A DNA stretch of 64,000 nt. It comes from Blastopirellula marina (lineage in GTDB: Bacteria; Planctomycetota; Planctomycetia; Pirellulales; Pirellulaceae). Numbering within the stretch: position 1 is the stretch's first letter; each line of letters begins with the position of its first letter. This document shows, one piece after another, positions 27,376 through 36,920 of the stretch. The stretch lies in the NCBI RefSeq assembly GCF_002967715.1, contig NZ_PUIA01000037.1, forward strand, positions 372,001-436,000. Reading direction: 5' to 3'. A program made the position numbers and the translations under genes. The notes beneath the pieces are model-generated. The model had not been told where the DNA came from and searched no databases. It worked only from the letters and a program-made list of their open reading frames with translations.

Positions 27376-27756
27376 TCACTCAGGCGTCCCTGGCTTTCTC
27401 CGGTTGAGGTACCAGCGAACGATGCGCTGTCCTGCTTGTATCAAGAGGGCTCTGAAAACAACCAGAATGCAGCCAAGCACACCGCCGGTCAGCAGCAGTC
27501 CCATTTGTCGATGAAAGAGGACCAGCATCAAGGCCCACACGGCCAGCGCGATCGACCACCACCAGGGAAAGTTCTTGACGTACAGTGCTGCTAAAAGAGT
27601 CGCTGCGCCCAACATGGTGCCGACCATGACCGGGAAAAGAAATGAGCCCAGCGCCGAAGCCTGATCGATGGCCACTCCCAGAATTGGAATGACCAGCATG
27701 AGCACCAACAGCGTCACCCAGCCCCACGCGGCCCAGGAGACCTTTTTATCGGCCAT
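27376..27756 (-). CDS. Hypothetical four-helix membrane protein
   Basis: A 126-residue protein. The start MADKKVSWAAWGW has a GGGGGGAG ribosome site. It has about four hydrophobic segments (about 9-30, 38-57, 63-80 and 84-104) and a basic tail RWYLNRRKPGTPE. No family recognised. It converges on the zincin gene, 10 bases between stop codons. Confidence 0.65.
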   Translation of the reverse strand: MADKKVSWAAWGWVTLLVLMLVIPILGVAIDQASALGSFLFPVMVGTMLGAATLLAALYVKNFPWWWSIALAVWALMLVLFHRQMGLLLTGGVLGCILVVFRALLIQAGQRIVRWYLNRRKPGTPE

Positions 27757-27849
27757 TCGCTCCCCCCGCGCAGAAAATGAGAATGGTAAGATCTCCTCGA
27801 GTAACGTAATCACGGGAGGTCTATTCTGAGGCGGTATGGGCCTATTCGA

Positions 27850-28128
27850 TTAGCCAAACTTCATCGTACGTGCTTCACGTACGGCACGTGCAGCGTTGTC
27901 TGCGAAGTTGTCGATCTGATTGAGCCCGCGCAATAGCATGGCGTGTCCGTCAATGACGACCTCGTCGATATCGGCATCATCTAGCGTTCGCGCCAACTGC
28001 GAAATGCGGCCTGCTTGCTCGCGCAGACGTTCGACCACGTTGCTCATGCGATCGCTATCGTATGGCTCTTTGCGTGGGACTCGTTTGTTGGCGTCCGCTG
28101 CCGCCGACTTCGCCTTCTTTTTGGCCAT
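27850..28128 (-). CDS. Small basic/helical hypothetical protein
   Basis: A 92-residue protein with a Lys/Ala-rich N-terminal tail (MAKKKAKSAAADANKR) and then a helical domain (MSNVVERLREQAGRISQLARTLDD). The basic tail could bind nucleic acid or an acidic partner, but nothing proves this. It sits 93 bases upstream of the small membrane-protein gene on the same strand. Confidence 0.6.
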   Translation of the reverse strand: MAKKKAKSAAADANKRVPRKEPYDSDRMSNVVERLREQAGRISQLARTLDDADIDEVVIDGHAMLLRGLNQIDNFADNAARAVREARTMKFG

Positions 28129-28495
28129 GATTCTTCTTTATGAATGCGTAAAAGGGTGAACAAGCGGAGGTTATCAGAGGCTCAGCAAGTTGTGAAGTAT
28201 TTAGTACCAATTAATCAAAGCAAAGTCAACTTTCGGTAGAGAAATAGCGTGATATCGCGGAATTTCGAACACGACATTTTGTCGCCTGATATGCGAAACC
28301 TGTGGCGAGTGAATAAGCGTTATAGGTGTTTTGATGGGCATAATCGCTTCTTTTGGCGGTTCAGGCTGTGCGAACGTGAAGGGAAACGACGAGAAAACTT
28401 CATCTACGGATTCTCGCCGGTCACCGTAAGCTAGATTTATTCGCACCCCAAAACCGTGTGAGGCACCTTGCCAAATCGACAGGGACAATAGCGAA
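28129..28495. other. AT-richer intergenic region upstream of cheD
   Basis: This 367-base gap separates two divergent genes. It is clearly richer in A+T than its surroundings. A minus-strand open frame (28201-28518, 105 codons) starts with a hydrophobic segment resembling a signal peptide. It overlaps the cheD start and has no ribosome site or recognisable domain, so I leave it uncalled. Confidence 0.4.
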
Positions 28496-28984
28496 ATGGC
28501 TACCGTAAATCTCAGCAAAACTTCGATCCGCGTGCCGATGGCCGGGATTGTTGCCTCGTCAGCACCTAATGTGCTGGAAACGTTGCTGGGAAGCTGCGTC
28601 GGTATCGCACTTTGGTGTCAGGAGACACGGCATGGAGCCCTGGCTCATGCAATGCTTAGTGAAAGCCTGGGGTGCACGAAGCAGCCTGGTCGCTTTGTTG
28701 ATACGGCCATTCCTGAGATGCTCGATCAGTTGGCCAAAAGCGGAGCTCGACGTCGAGCCATCGTCGCGAAAGTCTGCGGTGGCTCGAATATGTTCAAAGC
28801 TTCGAGTTCCACCCATGAAGTAGGCCGCAAGAACATCGACAAGGCCTGCGAATTACTCAGGCTCCAGAAGATTCCCATATTGGCTCAGCACGTTGGCGGT
28901 ACAAGTGGCCGAGTCATCTATTTCGATCTCGAAAGTGGCGAGATACAGGTCAAAGTAGGCCTCGAGTTTGTCGCCAAGATCTAG
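28496..28984 (+). CDS. cheD: Chemoreceptor glutamine deamidase CheD
   Basis: A 162-residue protein. LGSCVGIALW contains the catalytic Cys34. LAHAML places His51, and VGGTSGRVIYFDLESGEI is the usual C-terminal CheD block. CheD deamidates glutamines on methyl-accepting chemotaxis proteins and, in some bacteria, works with CheC. No chemoreceptor, cheA, cheW or cheC is in the window, so it is an orphan here. The start ATG follows a GGGACAATAGCGAA leader with a weak ribosome site. Confidence 0.9.
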   Translation: MATVNLSKTSIRVPMAGIVASSAPNVLETLLGSCVGIALWCQETRHGALAHAMLSESLGCTKQPGRFVDTAIPEMLDQLAKSGARRRAIVAKVCGGSNMFKASSSTHEVGRKNIDKACELLRLQKIPILAQHVGGTSGRVIYFDLESGEIQVKVGLEFVAKI

Positions 28985-29083
28985 TCGGATCTGTCCTTGC
29001 TCCAGACAGATACTCTGCCAAATCGCAACGGCTCTTGCTTTATCACTCAGGTTTTAGGCTGGCCAAAAATTTCTGTTTGACTG

Positions 29084-29111
29084 TTGACAATCGCCTATTG
29101 CTGCGGCTAAT
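29084..29111 (+). promoter_or_regulatory. Candidate promoter of the first DUF1559 gene
   Basis: TTGACA at 29084-29089, 16-bp spacer, GCTAAT at 29106-29111 (4 of 6). It lies 85 bases upstream of the ATG in an A+T-rich stretch. It shares the ten bases TTGACAATCG with the tex promoter. Confidence 0.45.
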
Positions 29112-29195
29112 GTTTGAGTAATCAAAATTAATAGCGTGTGTGAATAAAAATAAACATTTTTGTTCTGCGTAATCGTCAGGCGAGGACTTGCTGCT

Positions 29196-30269
29196 ATGAA
29201 TTCGTTTCGTCGTGGATTTACCCTGGTGGAGTTGTTGGTGGTGATTGCCATCATCGGCGTATTGATCGCCTTGCTGTTGCCAGCGGTGCAGCAAGCCCGT
29301 GAAGCAGCACGGCGGATGCAATGTACCAACAACCTCAAACAGATTGGTTTGGCCGTTCACAACTATGCGTCGACACACCGTGTGTTTCCGTCGGGGTATG
29401 TCAGCTACGCGACGCGAGACGGCAATGGGCCGGCCTGGGCGGCGATCGATTCTGATACTTGGGACGCTGCCCCAGGCTGGGGCTGGGCTGCTCTAATCCT
29501 CCCTTTCATGGAACAGCGAACGATTACCGATTCGCTGAATATGGGGCGTTCCATTTGGGATTCAGCGAATCGACCCTTTATCGATACGAAGTTGGAGGCC
29601 TACCTTTGCCCCTCATCGAGCGGAGACCATGATCCATTCACCCTACGCGATAGTTCTGGAAACGCCCTTTCACGTTATGGCAGTTCGATCGTCGTTGGCC
29701 GATCGCACTACATTGCTAGTCACGGGCAAGAGTCGTGCTGGGGAGATTGTGGATCGTCAGCAAGTGGCCCCGTGTTCACAAATATCTATACCGGAGCCAC
29801 CAAGACGGTACAGATACATGGGGACGCTTCAAAAGTGGCTGATGGACCTTTCTACCGTAACTCGAAGGTTAGCTTCCGCGATGTGACCGACGGCACGACG
29901 AACACGCTCTTCATCAGCGAACATTCCTCGAAGCTGAGCGACAAGACCTGGGTCGGTGTGATTCCCGGTGCCTATACGCACCCGAGGTATTCGACCCCAG
30001 AGAATGGTCCCGACGCTGCGGCAACACTCGTCATGATGCATGTAGGGCCATCAGGCGGCGAGCTCGACATCACCGGCGATCCCATCATTCACCCGATGAA
30101 CTTCCCGACGCTTCACGTGGGGCAGATGTACTCCGAACATCCCAGCGGCGGCAATGTCTTGTTCGGCGATGGTTCTGTCAGTTTGCAGCCGGAGACGATC
30201 GACCTGATTCTGGCAGCCGAGTTGGCGAGCATGAACGAAGGGGAAGTGATCAAGTCGAGGGGGTTCTGA
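29196..30269 (+). CDS. DUF1559 protein with prepilin-type N-terminus
   Basis: A 357-residue protein. MNSFRRGFTLVELLVVIAI is a type IV pilin-like signal: the cleavage Gly precedes Phe-Thr-Leu-Val-Glu. The family block LLPAVQQAREAARRMQCTNN follows. The C-terminal pseudopilin-like globular domain ends with NVLFGDGSVSLQPETID, the usual H/F-GDGSV end of DUF1559. These are highly multiplied in planctomycetes and are exported, presumably through a type II-like system; function unknown. The ATG at 29196 has a CGAGGA site. A small membrane-protein gene follows two bases after the stop, so the two are co-translated. Confidence 0.93.
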   Translation: MNSFRRGFTLVELLVVIAIIGVLIALLLPAVQQAREAARRMQCTNNLKQIGLAVHNYASTHRVFPSGYVSYATRDGNGPAWAAIDSDTWDAAPGWGWAALILPFMEQRTITDSLNMGRSIWDSANRPFIDTKLEAYLCPSSSGDHDPFTLRDSSGNALSRYGSSIVVGRSHYIASHGQESCWGDCGSSASGPVFTNIYTGATKTVQIHGDASKVADGPFYRNSKVSFRDVTDGTTNTLFISEHSSKLSDKTWVGVIPGAYTHPRYSTPENGPDAAATLVMMHVGPSGGELDITGDPIIHPMNFPTLHVGQMYSEHPSGGNVLFGDGSVSLQPETIDLILAAELASMNEGEVIKSRGF

Positions 30270-30271
30270 AC

Positions 30272-30628
30272 GTGGAAATATCTAAAGGAGCTTTGGCAGG
30301 GATCGCCGTTGGCGTTGTTCTAGTCGTCGCGGTACTTGGCTATTGGCTTACACGCCCGACCTTCGGTGAGATCAGTCCAACAGGTTACGACTATGCGATG
30401 GCACTGGGCTCGGCATGCAGCAGAAGGGATAGCACGAAGATCGCGAAGATTACCCAGATGATCGACCAGTCGACGCAAGATGGTCAGTTGGAATCCCAGG
30501 AAGCAGCCTGGTTAAAAGGGATCGCCCAAAAGGCCCAAGAAGGACATTGGGAAATGGCCTACGCTTCGGTAAGGACGTTAATGCAGGAGCAGACGCAAAA
30601 ATCGAATCCTCTGCCCGAGCTCGATTAG
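30272..30628 (+). CDS. Small single-pass membrane protein paired with DUF1559
   Basis: A 118-residue protein starting at GTG (30272). One N-terminal helix (about 8-27, GALAGIAVGVVLVVAVLGYW) and a helical soluble part with a repeated Gln/Ala pattern (QLESQEAAWLKGIAQKAQEGH). It starts two bases after the DUF1559 stop, which argues for translational coupling and a shared envelope role. Its 3' end overlaps the stop of the convergent methyltransferase gene by four bases. Confidence 0.7.
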   Translation: MEISKGALAGIAVGVVLVVAVLGYWLTRPTFGEISPTGYDYAMALGSACSRRDSTKIAKITQMIDQSTQDGQLESQEAAWLKGIAQKAQEGHWEMAYASVRTLMQEQTQKSNPLPELD

Positions 30629-31404
30629 TGGTTCGGCTTTATCGCTCGTGTCGCCATAAAAGTATCGACATAACGCGAGATCAAGTCGCTTTCATCGAAT
30701 CGATCTTCAAACAGATCGGCCAGCAAGAATCCAGCTTTCAGTTGTCCGCCGAGCTGATCCTCTAGCGTGTGCCCAAAAGCTAGTGGTTGCGTTTGCACTA
30801 CTTTTTCCAGCTCTTCCGACGTGAGGTGCGTCAGGTCTGAGTAAGGAATCTTGTGGCGGACAACCAGTTCTCCACGCTCACTCTCGGCAGCTTCATCAAA
30901 GATAAATCGCACCGGGTTGCAGATGCCAGCTAGAAGCGTCCCGCCTGTTCGAAGCACCCGAAATGCTTCGCGCCATACGGGCAGAATGTTTTCGGCAAAA
31001 CAGTTTGAACATGGGTGAAAGATAAGATCGAACGACCCATCCGCAAGCCTGCTGAGATCAGCCATGTCTCCTTGCTCGGTCTTCAGCGTTAGCCCGTCAC
31101 GCTCGACCACAAATCGGTCCTGCTCCAGCTGCTTCGGCGAGTTGTCAAACACGGTGACGTCCGCACCCGCCGCGGCTAAGATCGGCCCTTGCTGCCCACC
31201 GCCTGAAGCAAGACATAAAATCTTCACGCCCGTGAGATCATCAGGAAACCAACTTCGCGGAACCGGCTTGGTCGGCGTGAGAACCAGAGACCACTCCCCT
31301 CCCCTGGCCCGGTTGATCTCTTCGCTGGTAACCGGAATTGTCCAACGGTCCTTTTCATCGACCTGGCGATTCCATGCTTCGCGATTGTGATTAAGTATGT
31401 CCAT
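30625..31404 (-). CDS. Class I SAM-dependent methyltransferase
   Basis: A 259-residue enzyme. Start MDILNHNREAWNRQV. Motif I is ILCLASGGGQQGPILAAAGADVTVFD (the SAM glycine loop and acidic end of strand 2), and FDLIFHPCSNCFAENI is the motif IV region. It resembles UbiE-like methyltransferases acting on small molecules. I chose the ATG at 31404; a longer frame reaches 31542 but adds nothing typical. Substrate unknown. A strong terminator for carB lies upstream of it, so it is its own unit. Confidence 0.85.
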   Translation of the reverse strand: MDILNHNREAWNRQVDEKDRWTIPVTSEEINRARGGEWSLVLTPTKPVPRSWFPDDLTGVKILCLASGGGQQGPILAAAGADVTVFDNSPKQLEQDRFVVERDGLTLKTEQGDMADLSRLADGSFDLIFHPCSNCFAENILPVWREAFRVLRTGGTLLAGICNPVRFIFDEAAESERGELVVRHKIPYSDLTHLTSEELEKVVQTQPLAFGHTLEDQLGGQLKAGFLLADLFEDRFDESDLISRYVDTFMATRAIKPNH

Positions 31405-31573
31405 CGATGGGGGCCTTGGGGTGAGTGCTATCAAAAGCTGTTGGTGGCGATAATGATCTTTGCTTATGGTTCCAAGACACCAAGTTGCAATAAAAAGTTC
31501 TCTTGGCATCCTGAGTACTTGCCATTCATCTGTCAGGCACAAGTATCTGGTTTTTGCAGGTGCTCAAGAAACA

Positions 31574-31611
31574 AAAAACGCCAGGGAACAGTTTGGCTTC
31601 CCTGGCGTTTT
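31574..31611 (-). terminator. Terminator of carB
   Basis: A 14-bp stem AAAACGCCAGGGAA / TTCCCTGGCGTTTT with a 9-base loop, ending in a T-run when read on the minus strand. It starts 27 bases after the carB stop. Because A and T tracts flank both sides it could work in both directions. Confidence 0.9.
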
Positions 31612-31637
31612 GAATTGGTTAACCACAGAAAACGTTC

Positions 31638-34600
31638 TTACGTCGTTTGGTGAATATTCACCTGCTTGAAGCGGTCCTGTAAGGATTCGACTTCCATCTC
31701 TTCCTTCCGTAGGGCTTCCATGGCTTTGGTTGCGGCTTCGGCGGCTTGGATGGTGGTGATGCATGGGATGCCATGTTGGACGGCGGCGGCGCGGATGCGG
31801 CCTTCGTCGGTTCGGGCACCCTTGCCGTTGGGCGTATTCATGACCAGTGAAACGGCTCCGTCGATCATCAGGTCCAGCAGGTTGGGGTGACCTTCGGCCA
31901 GCTTCTTGATTCGCTGGGCAGGCACGCCTGCTTCTTCCAGTCGGCGGGCCGTGCCGTCGGTGGCCAGAAGCTCGTAACCCATGTCACGCAGACGGGCGGA
32001 GATGTCCGCGATCTGATCTTTGTGGCGTTCCGAGACGCTTACGAAGATCTTGCCGTCTTGCGGTTGTGGAAGAACCACGCCGGCAGCCAATTGGCACTTG
32101 GCGAAGGCCAGGCTGAACCGTTCGCTGATCCCCATTACTTCGCCGGTTGATCGCATTTCCGGGCCGAGCACGATGTCGACGCCTGCGAACTTGCGGAACG
32201 GGAAGACCGATTCCTTGATCGAAACGTGAGCCGGAATCGGTTCGCCGGTGATCCCCAGTTCTGGCAGCGTGCAGCCGGTCATCACCTTAGCGGCAATCTT
32301 GGCCACTGGCATGCCGGTGGCCTTGGCCACAAATGGTACCGTGCGGCTGGCACGTGGATTCACTTCCAGCACGTAAACGTTGGTGACACCATCTTCCTGC
32401 TTCACGGCGAACTGCACGTTCATCAAACCGACCACCTTCAGGTACTTCGCCATGGCGATGGTCGCTTCGCGGATTTCCTGAACGATCGGGCCTGGCAGGC
32501 TGTAAGGAGGAATCACACAGGCCGAGTCACCACTGTGCACGCCAGCTTCTTCGATGTGTTCCATCACGCCAGAGACGATCACGTTCTCGCCGTCGCTGAT
32601 GCAGTCGACATCGACTTCGGTAGCATCTTCCAGGAACTTGTCGATCAGCACCGGTTGCCCCTGGGCGACCAGGAACGCTTCGGCCACGAACCTCTCGAAC
32701 TGTTTGTCGTCGTAGCAGATTTCCATCGCACGGCCGCCTAGCACGAAGCTCGGACGAACCAGGGCCGGATAGCCAACCTTGGCTGCTTCGGCTCGGGCTT
32801 CGCTCATGTTGCGGGCGATCGCATTGGGTGGCTGCTTCAGGTTCAAGCGGTTGAGCAACTGCTGGAACTGTTCGCGGTCTTCAGCAGCATCGATCGTGTC
32901 GACGCTCGTCCCGATGATCGGTACGCCTGCGTTGGCCAGGCCGCGGGCCAGGTTCAGTGGCGTCTGGCCGCCGAACTGGACGATTACGCCGTCCGGTTGA
33001 ACGACGTCGCAGATGTTCAGCACGTCTTCGGTTGTCAGAGGTTCGAAGAACAGCAGGTCAGATGTGTCGTAGTCGGTACTGACCGTCTCGGGGTTGCTGT
33101 TGACCATCACCGATTCGATGCCCAGCTCCTTGAGCGCGAACGAAGCGTGGCAGCAGCAGTAGTCGAACTCGATCCCTTGCCCGATTCGGTTGGGGCCGCC
33201 ACCCAAAATCATGATCCGTCGCTGATCCGGATTCTTGGCGGGGACTTCGTTTTCGATTTCGTAGGTCGAGTAGTAGTACGGCGTGTACGCCTCGAATTCA
33301 GCAGCACACGTATCGACCGACTTGTAGATCGCCGTGATGCCACGCTTCTTGCGTTCGCTACGGACTTCCATCTCGCTGCTCTTGAGCAGGGTCGCCAGTT
33401 GGCGATCGGAGAAGCCCCAGCGTTTGGCTTGCAGCAGTTTCTCATTCGAGATTTCACTGATCGAGCCAATCTCGGCGAGTTCGTTTTCGTACTCGACAAG
33501 CTGCATCAGTTGATCGCCAAACCATGGGTCGATGCCGGTGATTTCGTTCAACTGGGCGACTGTCATGCCTGACTTCAGCGCGTAGCGGATGTACCAGGGA
33601 CGATCGGCGTTGGGCTTCGAGAGCTTCGCGCGGATTTCGTCATCGGTGGGCTGCTCGTCGGTGCCCCATAAGTCTTTGCCGTCGCAGCCGAAGCCGAAGC
33701 GGCCCACTTCCAGGCCACGCAGGGCCTTCTGGAACGATTCCTTGAACGTACGGCCGATGGCCATCGTTTCGCCGACGCTTTTCATCTGGGTAGTCAGCGT
33801 GCTGTCGGCTTCCGGGAACTTCTCGAAGGCGAAACGAGGAATTTTGGTCACGACATAGTCGATCGATGGCTCGAAACAGGCCAGCGTCTCGCGCGTGATG
33901 TCGTTGGGCAGTTCGTGCAGGCGATAGCCGACGGCCAGCTTGGCGGCGATTTTCGCGATGGGGAAGCCGGTCGCCTTCGAGGCCAACGCCGAGCTGCGGC
34001 TCACGCGTGGGTTCATCTCGATGACGATCATGCGGTCCGAGGTCGGATCGCAGGCAAACTGAATGTTCGAGCCACCCGTTTCGACACCGATCTCGCGAAT
34101 CACAGCCAGCGAGGCGTCACGCATGCGCTGGTATTCTTTGTCGGTCAGCGTTTGGGCTGGGGCAACGGTGATGCTGTCGCCGGTATGCACGCCCATCGGG
34201 TCGAAGTTTTCGATGGAGCAGATGATCACGACGTTGTCGTCGCGATCACGCATCACTTCCATCTCATATTCTTTCCAGCCGATGATAGATTCCTCGATCA
34301 GCACTTCCGTGACCGGCGATTGATCGAGACCGTTACGAACCAACTGGTCGAATTCTTCTCGGTTGTAGGCGATGCTGGAGCCGGAACCCCCCATGGTGAA
34401 GCTGGGGCGAACGACCGCCGGCAAGCCAACTTGTTCGAGCACTGCCCGGGCTTCGGCTACCGTGTGGACCGTCGCCCCTTTGCAGACTTCCAGGCCAATC
34501 TTATCCATGGCCTGCTTGAATTGTTCGCGTTCTTCGGCCTTGGCGATAACGTCGGCCCGAGCACCGATCATTTCCACGCCGTACTTTTCCAGGATCCCGT

Positions 34601-34913
34601 GCTTGTCGAGATCCATGGCCAGGTTCAGCCCCGTTTGTCCACCCAGCGTGGGGAGCAAAGCACATGGGCGTTCTTTGGCGATGATCTTTTCCAGAATGTC
34701 GACGGTCAGCGGCTCGATATAAGTCGAATCGGCCGTGTCCGGGTCGGTCATGATGGTGGCCGGGTTGGAGTTCACCAACACCACCTCGTAACCTTCTTCA
34801 CGTAACGCTTTGCAGGCCTGAGTGCCGGAATAGTCGAACTCACAGGCCTGGCCGATCACAATAGGACCGGAACCAATGATCAAGATCTTTTTGATATCGT
34901 CGCGTCGCGGCAC
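31638..34913 (-). CDS. carB: Carbamoyl-phosphate synthase large subunit
   Basis: A 1091-residue enzyme making carbamoyl phosphate from bicarbonate, ammonia and two ATP, for arginine and pyrimidine synthesis. The duplicated halves are clear: [19 protein letters not shown] begins the first and [19 protein letters not shown] the second. Both carry NSNP(A/E)T and ATP-grasp blocks ([26 protein letters not shown]). The C-terminal MGS-like allosteric domain (about 950-1080) includes [14 protein letters not shown] and [16 protein letters not shown]. Length matches the family. The small subunit gene carA is not in the window. Confidence 0.98.
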   Translation of the reverse strand: MPRRDDIKKILIIGSGPIVIGQACEFDYSGTQACKALREEGYEVVLVNSNPATIMTDPDTADSTYIEPLTVDILEKIIAKERPCALLPTLGGQTGLNLAMDLDKHGILEKYGVEMIGARADVIAKAEEREQFKQAMDKIGLEVCKGATVHTVAEARAVLEQVGLPAVVRPSFTMGGSGSSIAYNREEFDQLVRNGLDQSPVTEVLIEESIIGWKEYEMEVMRDRDDNVVIICSIENFDPMGVHTGDSITVAPAQTLTDKEYQRMRDASLAVIREIGVETGGSNIQFACDPTSDRMIVIEMNPRVSRSSALASKATGFPIAKIAAKLAVGYRLHELPNDITRETLACFEPSIDYVVTKIPRFAFEKFPEADSTLTTQMKSVGETMAIGRTFKESFQKALRGLEVGRFGFGCDGKDLWGTDEQPTDDEIRAKLSKPNADRPWYIRYALKSGMTVAQLNEITGIDPWFGDQLMQLVEYENELAEIGSISEISNEKLLQAKRWGFSDRQLATLLKSSEMEVRSERKKRGITAIYKSVDTCAAEFEAYTPYYYSTYEIENEVPAKNPDQRRIMILGGGPNRIGQGIEFDYCCCHASFALKELGIESVMVNSNPETVSTDYDTSDLLFFEPLTTEDVLNICDVVQPDGVIVQFGGQTPLNLARGLANAGVPIIGTSVDTIDAAEDREQFQQLLNRLNLKQPPNAIARNMSEARAEAAKVGYPALVRPSFVLGGRAMEICYDDKQFERFVAEAFLVAQGQPVLIDKFLEDATEVDVDCISDGENVIVSGVMEHIEEAGVHSGDSACVIPPYSLPGPIVQEIREATIAMAKYLKVVGLMNVQFAVKQEDGVTNVYVLEVNPRASRTVPFVAKATGMPVAKIAAKVMTGCTLPELGITGEPIPAHVSIKESVFPFRKFAGVDIVLGPEMRSTGEVMGISERFSLAFAKCQLAAGVVLPQPQDGKIFVSVSERHKDQIADISARLRDMGYELLATDGTARRLEEAGVPAQRIKKLAEGHPNLLDLMIDGAVSLVMNTPNGKGARTDEGRIRAAAVQHGIPCITTIQAAEAATKAMEALRKEEMEVESLQDRFKQVNIHQTT

Positions 34914-35454
34914 TGGGGGCTCTCGTACTGGGCTGAAGTGAGGGCGGTGACAGGCGCGCAGTAGCCCCTGTCTTCATGAACTTGAAGTGCAAAATCCCAC
35001 CAATTTAACCGCACGATCGACGCGATAACAAGGGGCGCGAATGGGGCATTACAAAATGAATTTCCGAACCATTCGTCATCGCTTCCACTAAGTCATGGTT
35101 ACTGATAGCCCCGTAGCCGAACCAACTGATTACATAATGGGGATTTAGGCCAATTTGGTGAACGGTCTCTGCTGCTTCCCAGCAATTTAGGAAAGTGGTG
35201 CGTGATGCATGGGCATTGGTGTGGCTAAATAGATTGCGGTAAATAGCAGGATGCTCAAGAAGCATCCGAATTCCCCGCGATTGCGCGCATCATTCCGGCT
35301 GTATCGATCCATGGATGCGATTTCGTTTCTGGCGATGCTTAATAACTGCGCAGCCCCTGGTCTGGCGCGTTGACAGTCGTTACCGATCCACTTAGCATTT
35401 AAGTGGTTTACGTTTCTCCCTACACGCCAACTCTTGCATATTTCTGAGGCAACC
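34914..35454. other. Divergent intergenic region between carB and argH
   Basis: This 541-base region separates the divergently transcribed carB and argH. The argH promoter/operator lies near its right end. On the minus strand, TTGTTA and TTAAAT spaced 17 bases apart near 35000 could serve carB, weakly. A minus-strand frame of 86 codons (35005-35265) has no recognisable domain and is not called. Confidence 0.4.
35370..35406 (+). promoter_or_regulatory. argH promoter with overlapping inverted repeat (candidate operator)
   Basis: A perfect TTGACA (35370-35375), 17-bp spacer, TAGCAT (35393-35398). The inverted repeat CCACTT / AAGTGG (35388-35393 and 35401-35406, 7-base gap) covers the -10 box, the right place for a repressor site. 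Confidence 0.6.
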
Positions 35455-36843
35455 TTGTCCCGGAACAGCCCCTCTCAAAGTGGAGTGTTTCACTCCGCGG
35501 TCGACGCTCGGGTCGAAAAATTCACCGAAAGCATTAGCTTCGACCACCGATTGTACGCCCAGGACATTCGTGGTTCGATCGCCCATGCCGAGATGCTGGC
35601 CGATGTGGGTGTGCTGACTAGTGATGAGGCAGCCCAAATCACCACGGCGCTTGCACTTATCAAGGGGGAGATCGACAACGGCGACTTCCAGTTTGACGAG
35701 AAACTGGAAGACGTTCATATGAACATCGAAAGCGCACTGGTCGAGCGTCTGGGGGATGTGGGCCGGAAATTACATACCGGGCGAAGCCGAAATGATCAGG
35801 TTTCGACCGACGCGCGGCTTTGGATCCGCGATTCCATCGACGAAACCGATCGACTGCTGAAGCAGTTGCAAATCGCGTTCGTTGGACGCTGCGATGCCGA
35901 CATCGACGTCATTATGCCGGCCTACACCCATATGCAGCGGGCACAGCCGGTGCTGGCCCCACACTATTGGTTGGCTTACACCGAGAAGTTCCAGCGTGAT
36001 CGAGAGCGTCTGGCCGATTGTCGCCGCCGCGTGAACGTATGCAGCCTGGGGACAGCTGCTTTGGCAGGGACCACCATACCCATCGATCGCGAAAATGTAG
36101 CGAAGCGGTTGGGATTCGAGGCCGTAGCCGCCAACAGCATCGACGTTTCCAGCGATCGAGACTTCCTGGTCGAGTACGCGTTCGTCCTGACCATGATCGC
36201 CGAACACCTCAGTGTTTGGGCCGACGAATGGGTGCTTTGGTCGAGCGTGGAATTCAAATTCATCCAGGTTCCCCAGCAATTCTGCACCGGCAGTTCGATC
36301 ATGCCGCAGAAGATTAATCCGGATGTTTGCGAACTGATACGCGGCAAAACGGCTCGTGTGATAGGGAACCTGCAATCGCTGCTGGTCCTCATTAAAGGGC
36401 TGCCGCTGGCCTACAACCGAGACTTGCAAGAGGACAAAGAGCGGCTGTTCGATTCGGTCGACACCGTTCACCGGTCGCTGGATTTGACCGCTTCGATTGT
36501 CGAGGGCGCGACCCTGAATATCGAGTCGATCAACTTGCGGCTGGAAGATGGCTTCCTAGATGCGACCACGCTGATGGAATATCTGATCGGCAAGGGAACT
36601 CCCCAGCGGACGGCCCATCATCAAATTGGCAGCCTGGTTGGTAAGGCCATGGAAAAGAGGTGTCGTCTGGCCGAATTGCCGCTCGAGGATTTTACGGCGG
36701 TTAACGATTCGTTGGATAAATCCGTTTATGACATCCTGGGAGTGGAGCGAGCGGTCTCTGCATTCCGAAGTTATGGCTCAACCTCGCCCGAGATGGTGAA
36801 AAAGCAAGTGGTTCGCTGGAAGGAGCAATTAGAATTGAGCTGA
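35455..36843 (+). CDS. argH: Argininosuccinate lyase
   Basis: A 462-residue enzyme splitting argininosuccinate into arginine and fumarate, the last step of arginine synthesis. It has SRNDQVSTD, the [13 protein letters not shown] region, and the fumarase/aspartase superfamily signature [12 protein letters not shown]. Start: no ATG fits. The TTG at 35455 has GAGG six bases upstream and gives the expected short N-terminus ([20 protein letters not shown]); a TTG at 35434 lies before that ribosome site and is less likely. The gene has its own promoter and no adjacent argG. Confidence 0.96.
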   Translation: MSRNSPSQSGVFHSAVDARVEKFTESISFDHRLYAQDIRGSIAHAEMLADVGVLTSDEAAQITTALALIKGEIDNGDFQFDEKLEDVHMNIESALVERLGDVGRKLHTGRSRNDQVSTDARLWIRDSIDETDRLLKQLQIAFVGRCDADIDVIMPAYTHMQRAQPVLAPHYWLAYTEKFQRDRERLADCRRRVNVCSLGTAALAGTTIPIDRENVAKRLGFEAVAANSIDVSSDRDFLVEYAFVLTMIAEHLSVWADEWVLWSSVEFKFIQVPQQFCTGSSIMPQKINPDVCELIRGKTARVIGNLQSLLVLIKGLPLAYNRDLQEDKERLFDSVDTVHRSLDLTASIVEGATLNIESINLRLEDGFLDATTLMEYLIGKGTPQRTAHHQIGSLVGKAMEKRCRLAELPLEDFTAVNDSLDKSVYDILGVERAVSAFRSYGSTSPEMVKKQVVRWKEQLELS

Positions 36844-36920
36844 CCCTCCAGGATTTTTTCCTTGCCAAGGAATGGGCATTTTCGTTCGAAATGCCATCCC
36901 ACTAACCTTGCGAAAATCAG

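Noticed and set aside
28201-28518. A 105-codon minus-strand frame with a signal-peptide-like start
   Set aside because: Overlaps the start of cheD, lies in AT-rich DNA, lacks a ribosome site and any family feature. Transcript data could revive it.
35005-35265. An 86-codon minus-strand frame between carB and argH
   Set aside because: No domain or ribosome site; composition differs from true genes here.
36875-36895. Hairpin GGCATTT/AAATGCC after argH as a terminator
   Set aside because: Short stem and no T-tract afterwards; the next gene starts close by, so termination here is doubtful.
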